A program made the translations under genes and the position numbers. Below are positions 1-10,098 of a stretch of 64,000 nt of DNA, one piece after another. Positions within the stretch are counted from its first letter, which is position 1, and each line of letters begins with the position of its first letter. The DNA comes from Chitinophagaceae bacterium (lineage in GTDB: Bacteria > Bacteroidota > Bacteroidia > Chitinophagales > Chitinophagaceae): the NCBI GenBank assembly GCA_024103425.1, contig JAGFIS010000008.1:124001-188000 (forward strand), read 5' to 3'. The notes under the pieces were generated by a model. That model worked only from the letters and a program-made list of their open reading frames with translations, had not been told where the DNA came from and did no database searches.

Positions 1-382
1 CGTAAACGAAGATGTTTTGTTTTCCTGCTGTTACATTACAATTCTTATCATACACCAAGTCTTCGTTCGTGCCTTTGTACAGTTTAATGTTAATTGTTCC
101 GGGTTTTACCGTATAAAATCTTCCCACAGAGCCACTGGGAATGGCGTTATAGGTAAAGAGTGGAGCTGAAGCATTGGCTACAACCTCTCCGTTAATTTCT
201 ACTCTGTAAATATTATTGGCAGTACCTGCTACAACCGGTACAAAATAGTGCAGCTGATACTCGGCCAATCCTGTGGCGTCTTCTGCGTCATATTTTAATA
301 CATGCTTTTCGCATGAGAATGCAAAGACTGCCAGCGAGAGTAATATTGCTATATTTTTTAACTGTTTCATATTTCGTTTCAT
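1..382 (-). CDS. SusC/D-associated lipoprotein, DUF4397-like (C-terminus cut by window edge)
   Basis: Reading leftward from an ATG at 382 (a second in-frame ATG is at 370), the frame is open to the window edge. It begins with a basic N-terminus, a hydrophobic stretch and a lipobox ending AFSC, so it should be an exported lipoprotein. The following sequence is beta-rich (LHYFVPVVAGTANNIYRVEI, then a stretch on peptide charge and 'GTINIKLYKG'), resembling DUF4397-type extracellular domains; that family assignment is a guess. It lies 11 bp downstream of susD on the same strand and is presumably the third gene of the susC-susD operon, a position often held by surface lipoproteins that help bind the imported ligand. 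About 127 residues are visible and the C-terminus is missing. Confidence 0.7.
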   Translation of the reverse strand, partial: MKRNMKQLKNIAILLSLAVFAFSCEKHVLKYDAEDATGLAEYQLHYFVPVVAGTANNIYRVEINGEVVANASAPLFTYNAIPSGSVGRFYTVKPGTINIKLYKGTNEDLVYDKNCNVTAGKQNIFVY

Positions 383-393
383 TTAAGGCATTA

Positions 394-2250
394 TTATTTA
401 GGCATTTCGGCTGGATAAGCAAACCATGGAATAGATGTGTGATAGTTCGGCGCCGTACCGGAGATTGGTCTTAAAACCTCCAATGACGGAAGGTTCCACA
501 TGTATTCAGAGTTATATCTTGGTCTCAGACGATATTCCGGGGAACCTTCGTTGAGCAGGTTGTAAGAACCTTTCCGTCCCGCAACTTGTGCCGGAGCCAT
601 ATAAAGGCCTTTATAAACTCTGGTCGGGTCTGAGTTCCACTTCTGGTCAAGAGCTACATTAGTCCAACCGTTACCGTTAGAAGGATACTCACCGGTATAT
701 TTGATATCGTAGTGATATTTTCTCATATCTACCCATGCCTCTGGTGCGCCCCACGGATAAAGGGCTACCCACTTCTGCATCATGATATGTGACAGGGAGA
801 AGTCGGCTATCGGAAGTCCGTCAACATACGGTCCTGCAGCATATTCATTTGCCAAAGTATTGTAAGCCGCCTTGGTGATTTTGTCGCCGCCCTTACCTCC
901 TGTGGTTCCGGGATAAAGGTACTTACCGGTAAACTCTAAATCTGCTTTTACACCTTTCTTAAAGGCCTCAAACGCACCGTTTTTATCTCCTGTTTTCCAT
1001 AAAGCCTCTGCCAGGCAGAACTGAATCTCGGCGTAGGTGGTCAGGATATAAGGAGCGTTATCTCGGTATAACCATTTTCCGATTCCATCATTATCAGGGG
1101 ACGGTCTTGCGTTCCTTCCGTAGAAAGAAGAGGCTGTTCCTATAGGTCCTGTTGTGCCGGTAAATGATCCACCATAGTATTTGTAAGACTTAATATTGTC
1201 CAGATCACCCAAATTGTCGTAGTTGGGGTTGTCTGCTGTCCCCAGCTTTGCTACCACTCTTGGGTCAAAGTGTCCGGTCAGCTGGTGCAGTGTATCTGTG
1301 ATTATCTGCTGAGTCTCCAGTTCATAAGGATAATAGGGGTTTGCATTGGTTGGGGTTCTTTCCCCTGTTGTTTCATCATATTTTACGGTAGTCCCCGTCA
1401 TCATTTGTACAGCAAATTCATGCGGAAAGTAAGACCAAAGAAGATTACCCCTGCTTGTTCCCCAGAAGTTGTTGTAAGAAGAGAACGGAGCACTTGCTGA
1501 CCCTCCCGGAATACTCAATACTGCATCATCTGCTGTTGACTGGAACGACTTACTGGCTGCATCAAATAGCTCCGCTGCATACTTCGAAGTAAAATCATTT
1601 TTGTTAGTCAGTGATGCAAGGTTGCGCACCAATACTGCATATGCAAACTTCTTCCACTTTGCTATATCTCCGGCATAAATGAAATCGTTAGCACTGATCT
1701 TGGTACCGTACTGGGTGTTATCTGTTTTTTCAAACATCTCTATGGCTTTATGAGCCCACTCGCGAACCTGTTCGTAAATCTCATCCTGGTAATCATAATC
1801 GTGAGACAACAGGCCCGGTATAAATGCTTCTTTCATCGGAAGTTCTCCGTGAATCTTAGTCATCAAATCCCAGGAGAAAGCCTTCATGGCATATCCGATA
1901 CCTGCAAGGTGCCAGTTTTCTGCTTTTTCTGATTGGTTGATCAGGTTTTCAAGGTTCATTCCCTGGTTCCAGTAAACCATCCTCCAAACCTCACCACCGG
2001 CATCACTACCTACTGAGTAATAGTTAGTGGCAAAGGTGGTATATGAAGTGGTTCCCATCATTTGGGTCAGCGGCCCGATTGCCCTAATATCCCAATAGAT
2101 ACCCTGATAGTTTTGCTGAATTCCGGCCAGATACAAATAACCCTCAACATGGTCTGGTGCGTCGATGTTTTTATTTACATCCAGGTATTTCTGACATCCC
2201 ATACCCGTTAGTAGTCCGGCCGCTATGAAATATAAAAATAATTTTTTCAT
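394..2250 (-). CDS. SusD/RagB-family nutrient-binding outer-membrane lipoprotein
   Basis: 618 residues starting with a lipoprotein signal whose lipobox (TGMGC) puts the lipidated Cys at residue 19. The next segment (KYLDVNKNIDAP) and the later 'YAEIQFCLAEALWKTGD' and 'YPYELE' regions are typical of the SusD-like_2 branch of SusD/RagB proteins. These form the surface lid over the SusC pore and capture a glycan or other oligomer. The gene starts 24 bp after the end of the susC-type gene, so the two are co-transcribed. The substrate cannot be read from the sequence: there is no adjacent glycoside hydrolase or peptidase in the window. Confidence 0.93.
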   Translation of the reverse strand: MKKLFLYFIAAGLLTGMGCQKYLDVNKNIDAPDHVEGYLYLAGIQQNYQGIYWDIRAIGPLTQMMGTTSYTTFATNYYSVGSDAGGEVWRMVYWNQGMNLENLINQSEKAENWHLAGIGYAMKAFSWDLMTKIHGELPMKEAFIPGLLSHDYDYQDEIYEQVREWAHKAIEMFEKTDNTQYGTKISANDFIYAGDIAKWKKFAYAVLVRNLASLTNKNDFTSKYAAELFDAASKSFQSTADDAVLSIPGGSASAPFSSYNNFWGTSRGNLLWSYFPHEFAVQMMTGTTVKYDETTGERTPTNANPYYPYELETQQIITDTLHQLTGHFDPRVVAKLGTADNPNYDNLGDLDNIKSYKYYGGSFTGTTGPIGTASSFYGRNARPSPDNDGIGKWLYRDNAPYILTTYAEIQFCLAEALWKTGDKNGAFEAFKKGVKADLEFTGKYLYPGTTGGKGGDKITKAAYNTLANEYAAGPYVDGLPIADFSLSHIMMQKWVALYPWGAPEAWVDMRKYHYDIKYTGEYPSNGNGWTNVALDQKWNSDPTRVYKGLYMAPAQVAGRKGSYNLLNEGSPEYRLRPRYNSEYMWNLPSLEVLRPISGTAPNYHTSIPWFAYPAEMPK

Positions 2251-2274
2251 GATTAATGGTATTATCTGTTCTGA

Positions 2275-5200
2275 TTAATTGAATGTTACTGTGAATCCTA
2301 CTGCAAAAGTGCGCGGCATTGGCAGAGAGAACACATCGTATCCTTCACCGCCTGTACCTCCTGCTGCTGCCGACATTGTATTGCCAACTGCATCAAACCC
2401 TGAGTAGTTAGTCCATACAGCCAGGTCGTTACCCACAACAAACACACTTGCATTAGAGATAACCTTTGTCTTCTTCAGCACTGTAGAAGGTATTCTGTAA
2501 GAAAGTCTTACCTCCTGCATTCTGAGATACTTCACATCTTTTTCTATCCAGTCAATATCACCTCCGGTATATATTGAAGAATAAAGCGAGTAGTCAACAG
2601 ATATGTTATTCTTTGTAGGAGTCTTGGTGTTTTCGTTACCATCTTTCAGCACACCATTAAACACCACCGGAGGTCCTTCGCGCAGGGCAACAGATTCCCA
2701 GCTGAGGCCTTGTTGCATCATCCAGCGCTTAGTTCCGTTCACCACAGTAGCACCAATTCTGCCCGAGAAAAGGGCCGAGAGGCGCCATCCGCCATAATCG
2801 AGCGCTGTTGAAATTCCGTACCTCAACTTAGGCTCTCTATCGCCAACAACACTCCATGCTGAACTTACCAGCGGTAATCCCGTTGTTGGACTGATCAACA
2901 CTTCTCCGGCGTCGTTCCTCTCGAAGTCGCGGGCTGTAAGTGTGGTGATGGGGTTACCCTGAGAAATACCCACGCGGATATTTCCTGAGTTCCACGTATA
3001 AGGGTTATAGTACTCTTTTACGTTTGCCGGAAGAGAAACTACTTCTGATTTCACTTGAGAAGCATTAAACCCTACATTCCACCTGAGACCGCTTGGATTC
3101 TTTACGACGTCCACATCAACGTGTGCCTCCCATCCCCAGGTATCAAATGCACCTACGTTCAAGGTATTTAAAACGAAACCTGTTGCATAACTCAAACGGA
3201 AGTTTTTTACAATCTGGTCGTCACAGTGTGTGAAGAAGTAAGTAAAGTCTGCGTTAATTCTGTTATCCCACAATCTGGTTTCAAACCCTATCTCCTTAGA
3301 TGTGTTCATTTCGGGCCTCAGGTTCTTGTTCGGGCCGGTGAATCCATATTTGAAACCACCGCCGGCGAGCCCTGTGGCTTCAAGTTGCGGATCAATTTCC
3401 AGAGGTCCCGCATCCTTACCAACCTTAGCATAAGATGCCCTCAGTTTCAGGTAATTGATGAAAGGAACACTCTTGAGCGCCTTGAGGTCGCTGACAATGA
3501 ATGATGCTTCTATTGCAGGATAGAAATAAGTGTTATTGTCTATCGGCAAAGTAGAAGACCAGTCATTTCTTCCACGGAAGGTCAGGAAGGCCATGTTGTT
3601 GTATCCAAACTCAAACTGTCCGGAGATAGCCTGAATTCTCCTCTTGGTATTACGCTGAGAAGAAACAATTGTTCCAACGTCAACGTTGTTGATAGACTGG
3701 AAGTCGGGAACAGTAAATCTGCTTCCGTTAGTTGTCAGCCTTGTAATGGCATTTTCCAACTGGTGATATCCCACTTGTGCAGAAACAGACAGTTTGTTGT
3801 CCAGAAACTTGTTGTTATATCCACCAAGAATATTAAGTGTAGGATCTGAGAAGTTCTGCTTTGTCAGATAATAAACACCTTGTCCGGCAAGATTAACCGA
3901 GTAATACGGGTGGTTTGATGAAACAAATGTTTGCATTCCGACATCCCAACCTACCTGAGCCCTTACAAAAGTGTTACGTACAGGTGTTACCGTTACTGCA
4001 ACGTTTGAAATAAAACGGTCCGAAAGATCCTGATATTTATTCTTGTTCAAAGCAAATAACGGGTTCAGAATATCCTGGTCTAAGTAATAGTTGGGGAACT
4101 TCATGAAAATTCCGTCATCAGTCATATACTTGGACATGTCATCTACCAAAGGCCACATCATGGCTCTGTATAACGGGCCGTCGGTTCCACGCAGCACCTT
4201 ATCATTTTTTGTTTTTGCATACTGCATGGAGCTTTCTACATTCAGCCAGTTTCCAACCTTTGCTTTTCCGGCAACTGAAATATTAGTTCTGTCATATCCG
4301 GAGGTTTTTATTACCCCGGTCTGGTTTAACTGCGAAAAGGCAACTCTGATTGTTGCATTTTCAGACCCACCCTCAACATTGAGGTTGTGGGTTCCGGAGA
4401 AACCGGTTTGGAGAATCTGCGGCACATTATCATATAATGTCATCCCCGGTGCATACAAACCTCCATAGCGTGACTGGTAATAATAGTTGGTGGTACCGTA
4501 GGCACCATTGGTATATTTATTCTGTACATCCGGCCAGCCATAGGCTTTAGACCATCCCATATTATTACTGTAAGTAACCCTGCCTTTTCCGGCACGGCCT
4601 TTTTTGGTTGTAATAATGATAGCGCCGTTAGAGGCATCAGAACCGTACAACGCAGCAGCAGCAGCACCTTTCAGTACAGTGATAGACTCAATGTCCTGCG
4701 GGTTGAAGTCGTTACCTCTGGACGAGTAGTCGGTGTTCCTAACCGAGAAGCTCTCTGTACCCCCGGTAAACATGTTTATCGGGTCAAAAGAAGTGTTGTT
4801 CATCGGAATACCATCTACAACGTACAATGGCGAGTTGTTTCCTGAAATAGAAGTCAGGTTTCTAAGAACGACAGATGTTGAAGCTCCGGGGGCTCCTGTA
4901 GTGGTCGTAACCGTCATACCGGAAATACGTCCCTGCAGGGCATTGATGAAGCTTTCTCTACCGGACTCTGATACATCCGAGCCTTTAACTGTCTGAGCCG
5001 AAGAACCGACACCTCGTGCAATTCTTTTCATACCGAACTCTGCAGTGATTTCAACCTCATCCAGAGTTGCGGCACTCTCCTCCATCGTAATGTTCATGTT
5101 TGCTTTAACAGGAACCTCGAGGGGTTTCATCGTTACGTGAGTTAATACAAGTGTTGTTGTTCCCGCCGGTACTGTCAGGGTGAAGTTTCCCTGATCATCA

Positions 5201-5361
5201 GTCGTTGTGCCCCCGCCGGTCTGCCCCTTTGCAGAAACGGATGCACCGACTACCGGATCGCCATTAGGCTTAGCTACATGGCCTGTTACCCGGGTCTGTC
5301 CGTACGTTAGTCCTGTCATTATAAAAAACAAGACTAACAAGAAGAGTTTTTTACTTTTCAT
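2275..5361 (-). CDS. SusC/RagA-family TonB-linked outer-membrane transporter
   Basis: 1028 residues. Order of parts: signal peptide (about 1-21, ending TYGQ), a carboxypeptidase-regulatory-like beta-sandwich (about 25-105), the TonB plug (about 115-250) carrying the SusC hallmarks YVVDGIPMNN and LKGAAAAALYGSDASNGAI, then a long beta-barrel ending in an aromatic residue (VTFN). It should be a TonB-driven pore in the outer membrane, working with the SusD lipoprotein encoded immediately downstream. No ECF sigma/anti-sigma pair is visible beside it, and no STN domain precedes the plug, so trans-envelope signalling is unlikely. Substrate unknown. Confidence 0.95.
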   Translation of the reverse strand: MKSKKLFLLVLFFIMTGLTYGQTRVTGHVAKPNGDPVVGASVSAKGQTGGGTTTDDQGNFTLTVPAGTTTLVLTHVTMKPLEVPVKANMNITMEESAATLDEVEITAEFGMKRIARGVGSSAQTVKGSDVSESGRESFINALQGRISGMTVTTTTGAPGASTSVVLRNLTSISGNNSPLYVVDGIPMNNTSFDPINMFTGGTESFSVRNTDYSSRGNDFNPQDIESITVLKGAAAAALYGSDASNGAIIITTKKGRAGKGRVTYSNNMGWSKAYGWPDVQNKYTNGAYGTTNYYYQSRYGGLYAPGMTLYDNVPQILQTGFSGTHNLNVEGGSENATIRVAFSQLNQTGVIKTSGYDRTNISVAGKAKVGNWLNVESSMQYAKTKNDKVLRGTDGPLYRAMMWPLVDDMSKYMTDDGIFMKFPNYYLDQDILNPLFALNKNKYQDLSDRFISNVAVTVTPVRNTFVRAQVGWDVGMQTFVSSNHPYYSVNLAGQGVYYLTKQNFSDPTLNILGGYNNKFLDNKLSVSAQVGYHQLENAITRLTTNGSRFTVPDFQSINNVDVGTIVSSQRNTKRRIQAISGQFEFGYNNMAFLTFRGRNDWSSTLPIDNNTYFYPAIEASFIVSDLKALKSVPFINYLKLRASYAKVGKDAGPLEIDPQLEATGLAGGGFKYGFTGPNKNLRPEMNTSKEIGFETRLWDNRINADFTYFFTHCDDQIVKNFRLSYATGFVLNTLNVGAFDTWGWEAHVDVDVVKNPSGLRWNVGFNASQVKSEVVSLPANVKEYYNPYTWNSGNIRVGISQGNPITTLTARDFERNDAGEVLISPTTGLPLVSSAWSVVGDREPKLRYGISTALDYGGWRLSALFSGRIGATVVNGTKRWMMQQGLSWESVALREGPPVVFNGVLKDGNENTKTPTKNNISVDYSLYSSIYTGGDIDWIEKDVKYLRMQEVRLSYRIPSTVLKKTKVISNASVFVVGNDLAVWTNYSGFDAVGNTMSAAAGGTGGEGYDVFSLPMPRTFAVGFTVTFN

Positions 5362-5750
5362 GAAAAGGAAGATAATGGTTATAAAAACAGATTGATTATT
5401 TCCGAAAAATAATTCCGAGTTTCTACCAAAAGACTATATGGATACCGAACTAAACAGCAGCTTTTCGATTGCTTTTTCCTCATTTGCAGCTAAACATCTC
5501 TTCCTCAAGGAATCAACTCCTGATAGAAACGCTTCGCTAAAATATGCAAAATATCAATTCAACAAATATTTTTTTTGCGTTTTTTTCAGGTTTTATTTCT
5601 CAAAAACAGCATTTTATCGCAAAAACCGTCAAAAATTGCAAGTTTATATAGCCCTCTGTCACCTGATGGGAATATAAAACTCTGCATAACCACCTGCTGT
5701 CCAGATTAATAAGTGGGTATATATTAAGATTGTGTATTAGCCTTACGAAA
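5362..5750. other. Intergenic region between pgl and susC
   Basis: 389 bp holding the 3' end signals of pgl and the promoter region of the susC operon, both read leftward. It is A+T-rich with long T/A runs (around 5570-5590). On the minus strand I see imperfect -7 boxes (TATTTTAG, TATTTTTC) but no clean TTTG-N19-21-TAnnTTTG match, and no convincing gene or terminator hairpin. Confidence 0.5.
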
Positions 5751-6470
5751 TTATAACTTACTTGCTGCCGGAGCATCAATAAACCAGGAAGCGGGTCTTT
5801 TTATTGGCTGTATCAGCTGTGCGGGAAATTGCTCCGGATCGAATGTTCCTTTCAGTATTTCTTTCAGTGGTTTGCTTTTTTCCTCACCATTGAGCAAGAA
5901 GACAATATTTTCAGATGCGTTGACAAGACACGGCATCAGAGTAATTCTGGGCAAATGTTCTTTTTGGTTAACAGTGTCTTTTACCCAATCGTCGCCTTTA
6001 TAAAGAATCAAATCCGACCCGGGAAAGAGAGAAAGCGTATGACCGTCACTCCCCATCCCTAACAATACTAAATCGAAGACAGCGGGCAACACTTTGAAGT
6101 ATTCCTTTAGAGTTCTTTCGTATCTGACTGCTGCACTCTGCGGTGTACGGTCTGTCGGAATCATATAAATATTGTCTCGTGGTATTTTTAACGGTTCAAG
6201 CAGGTGGGTCTTTGCCATCTTCGCATTGTTGCGATCGTCTTCATACGGAACAAACCGCTCGTCTCCCCAGAAGAAATCCACTCTGTGCCACTCAATTATG
6301 GAAGCGTACTTTTTAGAAAGTATATCGTATAACAACTTGGGGGTGTTGCCGCCTGACAACACGAAAGAATAACGGTCTTTGTCTTTCAAGGTCACACATA
6401 TATTCCCAGCAATCCATTCTGCCACCCCTTCGGCTGCTTGTTGCTTATCATTATATATATGTAGGCTCAT
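5751..6470 (-). CDS. pgl: 6-phosphogluconolactonase
   Basis: 239 residues, the normal size for the DevB/SOL-type lactonase. Family motifs are in order: LSGGNTP (residues about 39-45), the FFWGDERFVP block, and LGMGSDGHTLSLFPG, which holds the catalytic region. It hydrolyses 6-phosphogluconolactone to 6-phosphogluconate in the cytoplasm. It is the last gene of gnd-zwf-pgl, starting 5 bp after the zwf stop, so the three oxidative pentose phosphate enzymes are encoded together and probably co-transcribed to supply NADPH and ribulose 5-phosphate. Confidence 0.97.
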   Translation of the reverse strand: MSLHIYNDKQQAAEGVAEWIAGNICVTLKDKDRYSFVLSGGNTPKLLYDILSKKYASIIEWHRVDFFWGDERFVPYEDDRNNAKMAKTHLLEPLKIPRDNIYMIPTDRTPQSAAVRYERTLKEYFKVLPAVFDLVLLGMGSDGHTLSLFPGSDLILYKGDDWVKDTVNQKEHLPRITLMPCLVNASENIVFLLNGEEKSKPLKEILKGTFDPEQFPAQLIQPIKRPASWFIDAPAASKL

Positions 6471-6475
6471 GTTTT

Positions 6476-7975
6476 TTAACTAAAGTGAGATATCCAGTTG
6501 TGTCCGTCTTTGGCAATCAATGCCTCTGAATCTTCGGGGCCCCAGGACCCCGGAGAATAGTTCGGGAAGCTGACGGGTTTTCTCTTGGCCCAAACATCCA
6601 GTATCGGCATTACGATCTCCCAGGCGGCTTCTACCTGATCTGCTCTCATGAAGAGTGTTGCATCTCCCGCCATTACATCGTATAACAGGGTTTCGTAGGC
6701 TTCGGGTTCCTCGCCTTTATAAGAGTCTTTATAATTAAACACCATATCCACCGGATTCAAAATCATTGCCTGGCCGGGGCGTTTTGCCTGGAATCTGAGA
6801 CAAACATCCATCTCCGGAGAAATGCCTATTGATAAACGGTTGGGTTTCCAGGTGTCTGCAGCTTCTTGTGGAAAGGCATAGTTGGGTGCTGACTTAAACT
6901 GAATCGTAATCTCTGTCGACTTAACATGCATTCTCTTTCCCGTGCGAACATAGAACGGTACCCCCTCCCACCTCCAGTTATCAATAAAGAATTTTGCAGC
7001 AGCGAATGTTTCTGTTGTCGATTCAGGGGTTACATCTTTCTCCTGGCGGTAACCGACAACTTCCTGCCCTTTCATCCAACCATCGCGATACTGCCCTCTT
7101 GCCGCAACGTCCTGCACCTTTGTTTCATCTATCCGTCTAACGGCTTTTAAGACATCTACCTTTTTGTTCCTGATCTCGTTGGCATCGAAACTTACCGGCG
7201 GCTCCATCGCTACCATACACAACAACTGCAGGATGTGGTTTTGAATCATATCTCTCAATGCGCCCGCATTTTCATAATAGCCGCCCCGGCCTTCAACACC
7301 CACAGTTTCCGTGGCCGAAATTTGAACATGGTCGATATAGTTCCTGTTCCAGATGGGTTCAAATAACGAGTTGGCAAAACGCAGCGCCAAAATGTTCTGA
7401 ACCGTTTCTTTTCCGAGATAGTGATCGATACGGTAGATCTGCTCCTCGGCAAAATACCTGGTAAGAGTGTGGTTCATCTGTTTTGCGCTTTCCAGATCGT
7501 GTCCGAATGGTTTCTCTATAACTATTCTGGTTGTACGTATTTCATGACAGAAACTTAACTCACTAAGCGGCTTGATAATAACAGGTACCAGTTGTGGGGC
7601 AACTGCCATATAAAAAACAATGCTTGGGTCTTCTTTATGTTTTGCCTTAAAGTCGTTTACAATTTTTTCCAGTTGTTCATAACGACTTTTTTCGTTGATA
7701 TCCATCTGGATATAAGAAATGTGCTTAGCGAAGCTGTTCCAGCTTTTTTCATCGGGCTTATTTCTTGAAAACTGGTTGACACCGTCCTGTAAACGTTTTT
7801 TATAAGCTGTGTCATTATACTCAGTTCTGCTCACCCCCACAATACTAAAATTTTCGGGCAAGGCATCATCCAGAAATAAATTGTAAAGCGCCGGTGTCAG
7901 CTTGCGGTAATTCAAATCGCCGCTACCCCCGAAAATAAAGATGATGGTTGCTGAAAGTTTTTTATAGTCTAACAT
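6476..7975 (-). CDS. zwf: Glucose-6-phosphate 1-dehydrogenase
   Basis: 499 residues. The nucleotide-binding motif GGSGDL is at 16-21, EKPFG at 154-158 and the substrate-binding/catalytic signature RIDHYLGKE at 182-190. It oxidises glucose 6-phosphate to 6-phosphogluconolactone, reducing NADP+ or NAD+. It is the middle gene of the gnd-zwf-pgl operon, 34 bp after gnd and 5 bp before pgl. Length and motifs are complete. Confidence 0.98.
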   Translation of the reverse strand: MLDYKKLSATIIFIFGGSGDLNYRKLTPALYNLFLDDALPENFSIVGVSRTEYNDTAYKKRLQDGVNQFSRNKPDEKSWNSFAKHISYIQMDINEKSRYEQLEKIVNDFKAKHKEDPSIVFYMAVAPQLVPVIIKPLSELSFCHEIRTTRIVIEKPFGHDLESAKQMNHTLTRYFAEEQIYRIDHYLGKETVQNILALRFANSLFEPIWNRNYIDHVQISATETVGVEGRGGYYENAGALRDMIQNHILQLLCMVAMEPPVSFDANEIRNKKVDVLKAVRRIDETKVQDVAARGQYRDGWMKGQEVVGYRQEKDVTPESTTETFAAAKFFIDNWRWEGVPFYVRTGKRMHVKSTEITIQFKSAPNYAFPQEAADTWKPNRLSIGISPEMDVCLRFQAKRPGQAMILNPVDMVFNYKDSYKGEEPEAYETLLYDVMAGDATLFMRADQVEAAWEIVMPILDVWAKRKPVSFPNYSPGSWGPEDSEALIAKDGHNWISHFS

Positions 7976-8009
7976 TGAAATTTCTTTTTTCTAAAAAATC
8001 TTGAATCGT

Positions 8010-9425
8010 TTACCATTGAGTGTGGAAAACTCCTTCCTTGTCTATTCGCTCGTAAGTATGCGCGCCGAAATAGTCTCTTTGTGCTTGCACTAAATTAGTC
8101 GGCAGCCAATTTCTGCGGTAGGCATTAAAATAGTTGAACGCAGCCATGATTCCCGGTATCTGGAAGTTGTTTTGTGCTGCAAGTGTAATCACTTTTTTAA
8201 CTGCGGGCAAGGTGTCTTCAAGACGGCCCGCAATTTCTTTGTTCAACATCATATTTTTCAAGCCCGGATTTTCGTGGTAAATCCTTGCGTAATGATCCAG
8301 TGATGCCGAACGGATGATGCAACCGCCTCTCCATACTTTCACAACATCTTCGAGCGGTATGTCCATCTTCAGCTCTCCGGATGCGGTAGTAATCATCGCA
8401 AGTCCTTGCACATAACTTAAAAGTGTTGCAAAATACAGAGTGTCGTGAATAGCTTTGACGATCTCTTCTTTTTCGGCGGCGGAGCCTAATTGTTGTTCCT
8501 TTATATTATATATATCCGATGCTTCCTTCCTTTCGCTCAAAAGGCCGGAAAGGTTTCTCATCATTACCGCTACATCGATATTGGGAACAGGCATGGGCAG
8601 GTCAAGACCTGATTGTGATGTCCATTTACCCGTACCTTTTGCACCGGCTCTTCCCGAAATTACATCAACCAGATAACCTCCGGTGTCAGGATCTTTCTTT
8701 TTGAAAATCTCTGCTGTTATTTCCAAAAGGAATGAGTTCATTTCTCCGGAGTTCCAGCGACCAAAAGTTTCCGCCAACTCATCATTGCTCATCCCCAGTC
8801 CGTTTTTCATCAGATCATAACACTCTGATACCAATTGCATTATGGAATACTCGATACCATTATGAACCATCTTCACATAGTGTCCTGCGGCATTATTGCC
8901 AAGGTAAGCTACGCAGGGCTCGCCGTTTACTTTCGCAGAAACGTCCTGCAGGATAGGTTCTACCACTTTATATGCTTCTTTGTCTCCACCCGGCATGATA
9001 CTCGGACCCCTTCTGGCACCTTCTTCACCACCGGAAATGCCAACTCCCATAAAATGAATGCCACTGTTTTTTAAGCGGTTGATTCTGCCGAGAGTGTCTG
9101 TATAGTGCGAGTTCCCGCCGTCTATTATGATGTCGCCTTTGTCCAGCAATGGTTCCAGGCCGTTGATCACGCTGTCCACAGCTTTACCTGCCGGGACAAG
9201 CAGCATTATCTTTCTGGGCGACTTAAGGTTGTCCACCAAGTCCTTCGCGGTAGTCACACCTTTGAGTTGCTGCCCCTCTTTGCCGGATGATTCAAATTTC
9301 TTTGCTTTCGCCTCGTCAAGATCAAAACCAACTACAGCATAACCATGGTCTGCCATGTTCAGTAACAGGTTGCTGCCCATCACTCCGAGGCCCACCATGC
9401 CAAAATCATATTTTCCGTTTCCCAT
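8010..9425 (-). CDS. gnd: 6-phosphogluconate dehydrogenase (decarboxylating)
   Basis: 471 residues. The N-terminal Rossmann motif GLGVMG is at 12-17. It is followed by DGGNSHYTDT, the ISGGEEGARRGPSIMPGG block and KMVHNGIEY with the catalytic Lys. The C-terminal helical domain ends with YFGAHTYERID. It converts 6-phosphogluconate to ribulose 5-phosphate, CO2 and NADPH. First gene of the gnd-zwf-pgl operon; the order gnd first, pgl last is the reverse of the pathway order. The 100 bp upstream are T-rich on the coding strand without a clean promoter match. Confidence 0.98.
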   Translation of the reverse strand: MGNGKYDFGMVGLGVMGSNLLLNMADHGYAVVGFDLDEAKAKKFESSGKEGQQLKGVTTAKDLVDNLKSPRKIMLLVPAGKAVDSVINGLEPLLDKGDIIIDGGNSHYTDTLGRINRLKNSGIHFMGVGISGGEEGARRGPSIMPGGDKEAYKVVEPILQDVSAKVNGEPCVAYLGNNAAGHYVKMVHNGIEYSIMQLVSECYDLMKNGLGMSNDELAETFGRWNSGEMNSFLLEITAEIFKKKDPDTGGYLVDVISGRAGAKGTGKWTSQSGLDLPMPVPNIDVAVMMRNLSGLLSERKEASDIYNIKEQQLGSAAEKEEIVKAIHDTLYFATLLSYVQGLAMITTASGELKMDIPLEDVVKVWRGGCIIRSASLDHYARIYHENPGLKNMMLNKEIAGRLEDTLPAVKKVITLAAQNNFQIPGIMAAFNYFNAYRRNWLPTNLVQAQRDYFGAHTYERIDKEGVFHTQW

Positions 9426-9528
9426 AAAAATTATTTTTTATCCTTCCACACCCGGAAGGAGATTCCGGATTCCCTCTTTCACAAAAACCTAACCAAAATT
9501 TTTAATCTCAACTTTTGCTCAAAAAATT

Positions 9529-10098
9529 CTATGCTTCGCCGGTTTCCTGTTTCAAATAGTTCTGCAGATAAAACTCCGTCCAGTTGTAATTCATCAGGTC
9601 AAAACAACAGAAGATCACCTTCTTCGGAAAGGTATTCTCCAACAAAAAATCAATCGTAGTATTCACGGCAACAGCAGCAGCTTCATCCTTAGGATAGTTA
9701 TATACCCCCGTGCTGATGTTCGGAAACGCAATGGTTTCAAAACCCTCCTGCACAGCCAGTCTCAGTGAGTTCCTGTAACAATTCATCAGTGTGACGGTTT
9801 CATTATGCTTCCCGTGCTGCCATACCGGTCCGACGGTATGAATAACATGCGAAGCCGGAAGATATCCGCCCCCCGTCAGCACTGCTTCGCCCGGCTCGCA
9901 ACGGCCTATTCTCGAAATGATCTCTTTACATTCCTCCAAAATAGCCGGGCCACCCCTGCGGTGAATCGCACCATCTACCCCTCCGCCCCCCATAAGGCTG
10001 CTGTTAGCCGCATTGACAATGGCGTCTACCTCAAGCTCTGTGATATCTCCTTTTATGACTTCTATCCTTCCTCTGATAAGGTTATCTATGTGACTCAT
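9529..10098 (-). CDS. Macro-domain protein (ADP-ribose / O-acetyl-ADP-ribose hydrolase type)
   Basis: 189 residues, one macro domain. GDIT (17-20), the AIVNAANSSLMGGGGVDGAIH stretch (about 26-46, split here as VNAANSS plus GGGGVDGAIH) and FPNISTGVYNYP match the MacroD/YmdB class that removes ADP-ribose from proteins or deacetylates O-acetyl-ADP-ribose. The start codon lies inside the 3' end of the aldo/keto reductase gene (17-bp overlap), so translation is coupled. The physiological target is unknown. Confidence 0.93.
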   Translation of the reverse strand: MSHIDNLIRGRIEVIKGDITELEVDAIVNAANSSLMGGGGVDGAIHRRGGPAILEECKEIISRIGRCEPGEAVLTGGGYLPASHVIHTVGPVWQHGKHNETVTLMNCYRNSLRLAVQEGFETIAFPNISTGVYNYPKDEAAAVAVNTTIDFLLENTFPKKVIFCCFDLMNYNWTEFYLQNYLKQETGEA

